Shown here: positions 37,401 to 44,124 of the stretch, piece after piece | Layout of the letters: each line of letters opens with the position of its first letter | Position numbering within the stretch: position 1 is the first letter of the stretch | Assembly (NCBI GenBank): GCA_037127315.1 | Contig: JBBBDQ010001028.1 | Location: 1,302,001 to 1,366,000 of the forward strand | Source of the DNA: Ascarosepion bandense | Taxonomy: Eukaryota; Mollusca; Cephalopoda; Sepiida; Sepiidae | Reading direction: 5' to 3' | DNA: 64,000 nucleotides | Program-made: the position numbers and the translations under genes | Notes under the pieces: generated by a model | Seen by the model: only the letters and a program-made list of their open reading frames with translations | Database searches by the model: none | What the model was told of the DNA's origin: nothing

Positions 37401-39156
37401 AGGTTATCCATTCTAGTGAAGCGTAGTTGTGTGTTGTAGCAGATTAATTGAATTTGGCCTCGTTAGTAGATAGCCCACTATAAGTTATAAAAGGGGTTAT
37501 AAAAGAAGAAAATCAAAATATATATATTTGTATTCAGAAACAACATTTATATATACACAGATATCAATTAAGGTTTTTTTTACAAATAAAAGAAATATCT
37601 TTAGGATGGGTTTAAAGGATGTTAAAATGTTTATAGCAATAAATGCTGAAAAGAGAGTTTGTGCATCTGTATGTGTGAGCGTTTGTCTGTTAGGAATGTC
37701 TTTGATGTCTCTGAGGGACAGCAAAGAAGATGAGAGGGAAAGGAGGCGAGCATAGTACGACCGCTTGACGAGGTCAAGGGATGTGCTAATTATGCTTGTA
37801 CTTTCTCAACTGGCAATGCTTTTTGTGTCAGCTTTTTATTTTGTCTTTGTGAGTCCCAGTAGGTCATTTGGGAATACACACCCATGTTTAATTCTGGGCT
37901 TCCCATTGAGCAATAAATAAAATTTGTGTAGGCTCATGAACAGGAATTTGATATTTATTAATTTTTGGTTTTCTGCCCGAACATATGCGTGGAGCCAGGT
38001 GCGCAAAGACCAGTTTTGGTCATTTGCTTTCTGGATCTCTGAGGGCAAACATCCGATCCCTGGCTTTGCTCAGTATCACCACAAGCGTAGGTGCATGGCT
38101 AAGTTGTTAAAACATCAACTTTTGGGTTCAAATCTCACTATGGTTGATTTATCAGGAAAATGATTTTTTGATTATATTGGCTTGGAAGTGCCTGAAAACC
38201 ATAACATTAATTAACCCAAGCCTTTTGAATGAAATTGGGAAAATAAAACTGTTTAGAAATTGTTGATGGATGTGCTAACATAAAGTGACAAGTCATTGTT
38301 TGAGCAGACTGGCCTTTTTCAAAAAACTGATCATACCAAAATATGTGCTTTCTCATAGAAACTGTAATTGAAATCTGTTCAGCATAGTTGTAGGATGAGC
38401 CACAGGTGGTTTCTTTAGATTTAGAAGGCATTTGTAACAGGAATTGGCTAGCCATTATACCTGTTTTTGGAAGTTTTATCTATCTATATAAGTGATGACA
38501 AATATATTCTTTGCATATACATTATTATTAAAACAAAACAAAAAAGAGTTTTCAGATACATACCTCTCCACTTATAGTTGATGTCATCTGACTGGAGTAA
38601 GATACTAACCTGTATGAAAGAAAATGATAAGACAGATGCAATAAAAATCTTTATCAGGTGCTCTGTCTAAAGGATTGGTACTGAGGTTATTAGTGTCTGC
38701 TGGATTTGAAATTTAGCCCAGTTAAAAAAGCTACTCAATATCAAGCATTGATGAAGGTTACAATATTATCCCAAAAATTTTGTAATTTCCAAAAGCTTTA
38801 TTGTTAACTAAATAAAAAATATACAAGGAATATCTTTATTACCACTTTTTATAAAGATCATTTATATATATATATATAGATATACTTTTCTCGCGCTTCC
38901 CGCCTGTGGAACTCCCTTCCACAAGTCTGCTTTCCTGACAGTTACAATCTCCAGGTGTTTAAATGTAGAGTCAATAGACACCTCCTATCACACTAACTCC
39001 CAACTATTCTCACAACACTCTCATCTACCCAAATCCTTACCCGCCTATCACCCACCCTCTGTCATTTCCTATATTTAATCAGCCTTTCTCCACTCTACGT
39101 AGCCCCCTGCACAGTAGTGGCAGTGACATGCCTTGCTCGGGGTGAAACGCTTATAA

Positions 39157-39211
<55 letters not shown>

Positions 39212-41440
39212 CTAAATTATATTTTAGAATATGTACAAATTTGTTTATATATATCCACTACAAATCGTACATTTGTTTTGACATTGAAACTACAATGTCT
39301 CATCAGGTGGTGTGGACAGGAATGGAAAGCCTCTTTTCTCATATTTGGTGAGTTGTGTGTGGGATGTTGGTGGTGGGGTTAGTGATAAGGGAATAAGTCT
39401 TGTGAACTGTCCTTTGAATTTTGAAGAAAGTGGTGTGGGTAGTGAATATAGTTGATTAATGAGTATCTTGGAATTTTGTAGACAGATTTAACATTAGCAG
39501 ATAAGATTGTAAGTTTTATGATCTTGCGACTAGACTTTATCCTTTGGATTTCTTAGAGGAGCAGAGTAGGGAGGTGTAAGGGGTGGGGGATGGGATTAGA
39601 CTTACCACTTATTTATACAACTATAGAATATTTTTGTATTTAAGCACAGTTTTTATAATTAATCTAATTTTGTATATTTAACCTTAATTTTGGATTTAGG
39701 AAATTGATTTTTCCTATTAAATTTTAAATTAGATCACAGTTTGTGTTGTGTAATAGGTAAGATTTAATGTAAGAGGTAAAATTTAATGTTAGTATTTAAG
39801 GTAATAGGTAAGTAGGTAATGGGTGTGTAATAAGTAGAATTTAATGTAGGAGGTAAGATTTAATGTTGTATTTAGGGTAATAGGTAAATAGGTAATAGGT
39901 ATGTTTGTACTTAAGGTAATAAGTAAAATTTAATGTGTGTATTTAAGCACAGTTTTTATAATTAATCTATTTTTGTATATTTAACCTTAATTTTGAGTTT
40001 AGGAAATCAATTTTTTCTATACATTTTTTTTTTTTAAATTTTAAATAACATCACAGTTTGTGGTGTGTGTAAGAGTGTGGTTAGTACTATGAAGTTGTAT
40101 CATTTCTAAGGGGTCCTAACTCTGGCTTTTATGTGTGTATTTAAGCACAGTTTTTATAATTAATCTAATTTTGTATATTTAACCTTAATTTTGAATTTAG
40201 GAAATCAATTTTTCCTATAAATTTTTTTTTTAATTTTTTAAAATTTTTTAAATTAGATCACGGTGTGTTGTGTGTGTAAGAGTGTTGTTAGTACTATGAA
40301 GTTGTATCATTTCTAAGGGTCCTAGCTCTGGCTTTTGTAGTATTTTTTAGCATGATTGTAAGGTTAGTTCTTTAATGTGCTTGCAGTTTACTGTGGTTTC
40401 ATGCTTCTGATTTAAAAGCTTGTTGCTATTCATATATCTAATGATTTCAATTTTTTCTTGAAGACAAAGGAAACATGGTTTCTTTATTGATTTAGCTGTT
40501 CTTGCTTGTTTGAGGATTTTTCATTTAACTTTAGGTGTTTTATTTTCGTCTTTTAATTTCCAAAAGTATTTGGAGAGAGACGTCATGCTTTGTTTTTCTT
40601 TGTTATTGAAGGATGAGAGGTGATTGTAAAATCGCTTTTTAAATACGTTCATGGTGTTTCCAATATATATTTTTCATCTTTAGGATTCTCCATGGATGAA
40701 ATCAAACACATATATATCAGGGATTTCATTAAGCATTTATTGGTCATGGGACATTGGTTTGGGTTTCTACAGTTACAGAGGTTGTTATTATGGAGCAGAC
40801 TGGTATTAGTGTTGGAGTTATTTTTGTTGTGTGCTTTTAATATTTTGCTGTTATGTACTTTAATTATTTTTTCTAGATTGTTGGAGCAGCTATAGCTTAG
40901 TTTTATTGTATTTTTATTGAAAATTTTGCTTAGAGGGTTATTTTTAGGAAAGTGCTTATCTACTAGTTTAAGAAATTTATGTCCCAGCTTGAAGTTAACT
41001 GACTGATTAAAAGGAGGGTTATACCATATGATTTTTCTGTTCCTATTTTTGCTTTTGAGCTCTTGAATTTTTCCACAAAGTTAATTTTGGATGATTGATA
41101 TCCGCTTTCTTTAAGGATTCTGTTGTAAATTACTTTGTGTTTATCAAATATTTCTTTATTGGAGGAGTGCGTGTTAATGCACTGTTCCACTGATGATGGG
41201 CTATGCTTGATAATGGATGGTGGGTGGTTAGAATTGGAGTTTATATAGATTGGGTCAGCATTATTTTTCATGTAAGGTTGGAAAGTGTTCGATACTAAGT
41301 CTAATGTTATGTCTAGGAAGCCAACTTGCTTGATATTAGGGTTAATTACTACATTGAGACCAAAGGATTTAAGGACTTTATGGATTAATTTTCTAGTTTT
41401 ATCAGCCTTACCTCCAGTAGATTTATTTATTATCATGAGT

Positions 41441-41481
<41 letters not shown>

Positions 41482-41882
41482 CATAGTGATGATCCACGTA
41501 TACTGTCTTAATATGTATAGGAAAGAATATTAAAACGTTTTGAGTTTAAAAATGTGTTTTTTTGACAGTATTTGCTTATTTCTACTATTATATTTTATAT
41601 TTCAGACTGCCCTCAGTCCTTCATCAGAAACAAATGATTTTAAAATTTGAATTAGTAACGTATTTCGCGAGAGCGTCAGTTACATGATGTAAACAGACTC
41701 TTCACTGACGCTCTTGTGAAATCTCGTGAAATCTCACTAAATACATTACTAATTCAAATTTTAAAATCATTTGTTTCTGATGAAGGACCGAGAGTGGTCT
41801 GAAATATAAAATATAATAGTAGAAATAAACAAATACTGTCAAAAAAACACATTTTTAAGCTCAAAACGTTTTAATATTCTTT

Positions 41883-41917
<35 letters not shown>

Positions 41918-42693
41918 CACCAGGTATTTGAGAACACATCTTTAGCTAGCCATAAATGGAAGTCAGCTTAGTATAATTTTACTCAGTATGTGCCAAATTT
42001 TAACATTTCCTTCCCAGATATATTAAGAGTATTCACATGGTAGCTTTCAACATGACACAGGAAATTAAAACACTCAGCTTACTCATGACATTAACAGTCA
42101 GCCACAGTATCTTTGATATAGTATCTTGAAAGTGACCAGGTTATTCATATTTAAGGTTCAGAATGAGCTGAAGGTGTATTTCAGGATCTGTGGAAGTTCT
42201 TCATGTTGACATACTTGACAGAGGTCACACAGCATAAGGATAGCAAAGTTCATTCAGTAAGTCTAGGACATCACCAAATCAGTGATTGTTAGTTCCACTG
42301 TCAACATAGAGTAGCACAACACTTTAAACCAGGTTTGGTCTAGGGAAGGTTGTACATTTTCTAGCAGAAAACATCCCTTTCACACTGCTGATATGATCCA
42401 AGAGTAGCTGGCTGAGAACTTTCAATCATGTCTTATCAACATGTTGCCTCCTAGCACTCCTAATTCAAATCTCTTGGACTTTTAAATCTGGAGCATTGTT
42501 GAAAGCTATCAACCAGCAATCTCACAATTCCATTGAAAGATACCACTGTGGGTGTGTGGGTTGACATGCAGAAGAGCCACCTGATTAGGTTAGAAAGTTA
42601 TTTCAAAGTCATATCAAGACTGTCTTTGTGGTTGAGGTCAGTTTTATTTTATAAAATTTTCTTTTTTCCAAGTTGGACATGTGTACAAGTTTA

Positions 42694-42726
<33 letters not shown>

Positions 42727-42736
42727 TGTATGTATG

Positions 42737-42789
<53 letters not shown>

Positions 42790-44065
42790 CTTAATGGTTT
42801 TTCATGAAAAGTAATGTTTTCTTTACAAAAATTAGTAAGAAACATGTCACAACACGTCTTTTGAGGTTAACTCTGATTCAACCCATTTTTTGGCATCTTT
42901 ATAAGAATGAAAGTGCTTTTCAACCAAGCCATGTGCCATTGATTGAAACAAGTGATAACTGGACAGGGCAATGTCTAGTGAATATGGCGGGTAGGACTTC
43001 CCATTTAAGTGTTTCCAAGTTGGGTTCCAACCGTTTTGCAATATGTGGACTAGTGTTGTCATGTTGCAAAGTCACTTTGTCATGTCTCTTCTCATACAGC
43101 AGCCATTTTTTTCTTAAATGCTTTACCTAAATGCATCAATTATAGTCGATAGGGATCTCCTGATGAAGTTGTGATGATTTTGGTCAGTTTGAGCAGCTCA
43201 TAATAAACTATACCCAGCTGATCCTACCAAATGCAGAGCAGAAGTTTTGAACCATGGATATTCAGCTTTGTCACTGATGTTGATGCATGGCTGGGCCTAC
43301 CCCACTATCTTCTAGACTTAGGGTTGTCGTAAGTGTATCCACTTTTCATCACCAGTCATGATATGATGCAAAAAACCTTTCTTTTTCTGCAGTTCACACA
43401 TGATAAGACATCATTTGATATCTCTCAGTTTCAATTTGTATAGCAACCAATGTTCTTACTTTTGAATCATTCCTAATGCTTTCAAATGTTTCAAAACTGT
43501 TGTATGATCAACGTATAATGATTCTGCAAATTCAGCTTGTACCTGACATGAGTCTTCATGAAACAATGCCTCTAATTCTTCATCTTCAAACTTTTTCCAT
43601 GTGTCAGAGTGTTCTTTACCTTCAACATCAAAATCATTATTTTCAAAGCAGCTAAACCAATCTCTGCATGTTGTTTCTGACAGATCATGGTTGCCATAAG
43701 TCTAAACAAAAATTCTGTGTGCTTCAGCTGCAAATTTCTTCTGAATAAAGTAGTGCAGTAAAATTCCCCACAAATACACTTTCTTTGATATGAAATCTGA
43801 CATGCTTAACACTATGAAAAACAAAGTTGTTTATATTTTGGTAAAATGATATACGAAATTTGCTTATAGTACTTCCTTATAGATGCATTACCATTTGAAA
43901 CTACATGCACACACTTCTGAGAATGCCATCTGTTGGAAAGCAGTGAGAACTTATTCAAGGTCCTCATATATATATATATATATTGTGATTGTTAGACAAA
44001 CTCAGAGTTTGTCTGACGATCGCAAGAGCATTAAACCCAGGGTCACAAACTCACACCTATCTAAC

Positions 44066-44124
<59 letters not shown>

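Larger units (their letters stand above)
39255..41450 (-). mobile_element. Penelope-like element, RT C-terminus, GIY-YIG endonuclease and 3' flank
   Basis: On the minus strand, frame from about 41440: DGLMIINKSTGG, VGFLDITLDLVSNTFQPYMK and NSNHPPSIIKHSPSSVEQ are PLE reverse-transcriptase thumb motifs. After a frame change come LSYSCSNNLEKIIK, a CNCRNPNQCPM Cys cluster, KIYIGNTMNVFKKRFYNHLS (GIY-YIG motif with intact YIG) and SLSKYFWKLKD. CFLCLQEK and HETTVNCKH follow, ending near 40350. The first RT motifs, including the catalytic YADD-type block, are missing. Then comes a 1-kb 3' UTR with internal repeats and the hammerhead-type motif at 39255-39310. It lies in intron 3, antisense to the MARVEL gene. 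Confidence 0.85.

Noticed and set aside
38084..38160. tRNA gene
   Set aside because: A and B boxes are present but the acceptor stem does not pair, and the context is repeat-rich, so a SINE head is the better reading.
40620..40895. 91-codon + strand frame near the PLE
   Set aside because: The minus strand in this interval encodes the GIY-YIG endonuclease, so the + frame is a shadow.
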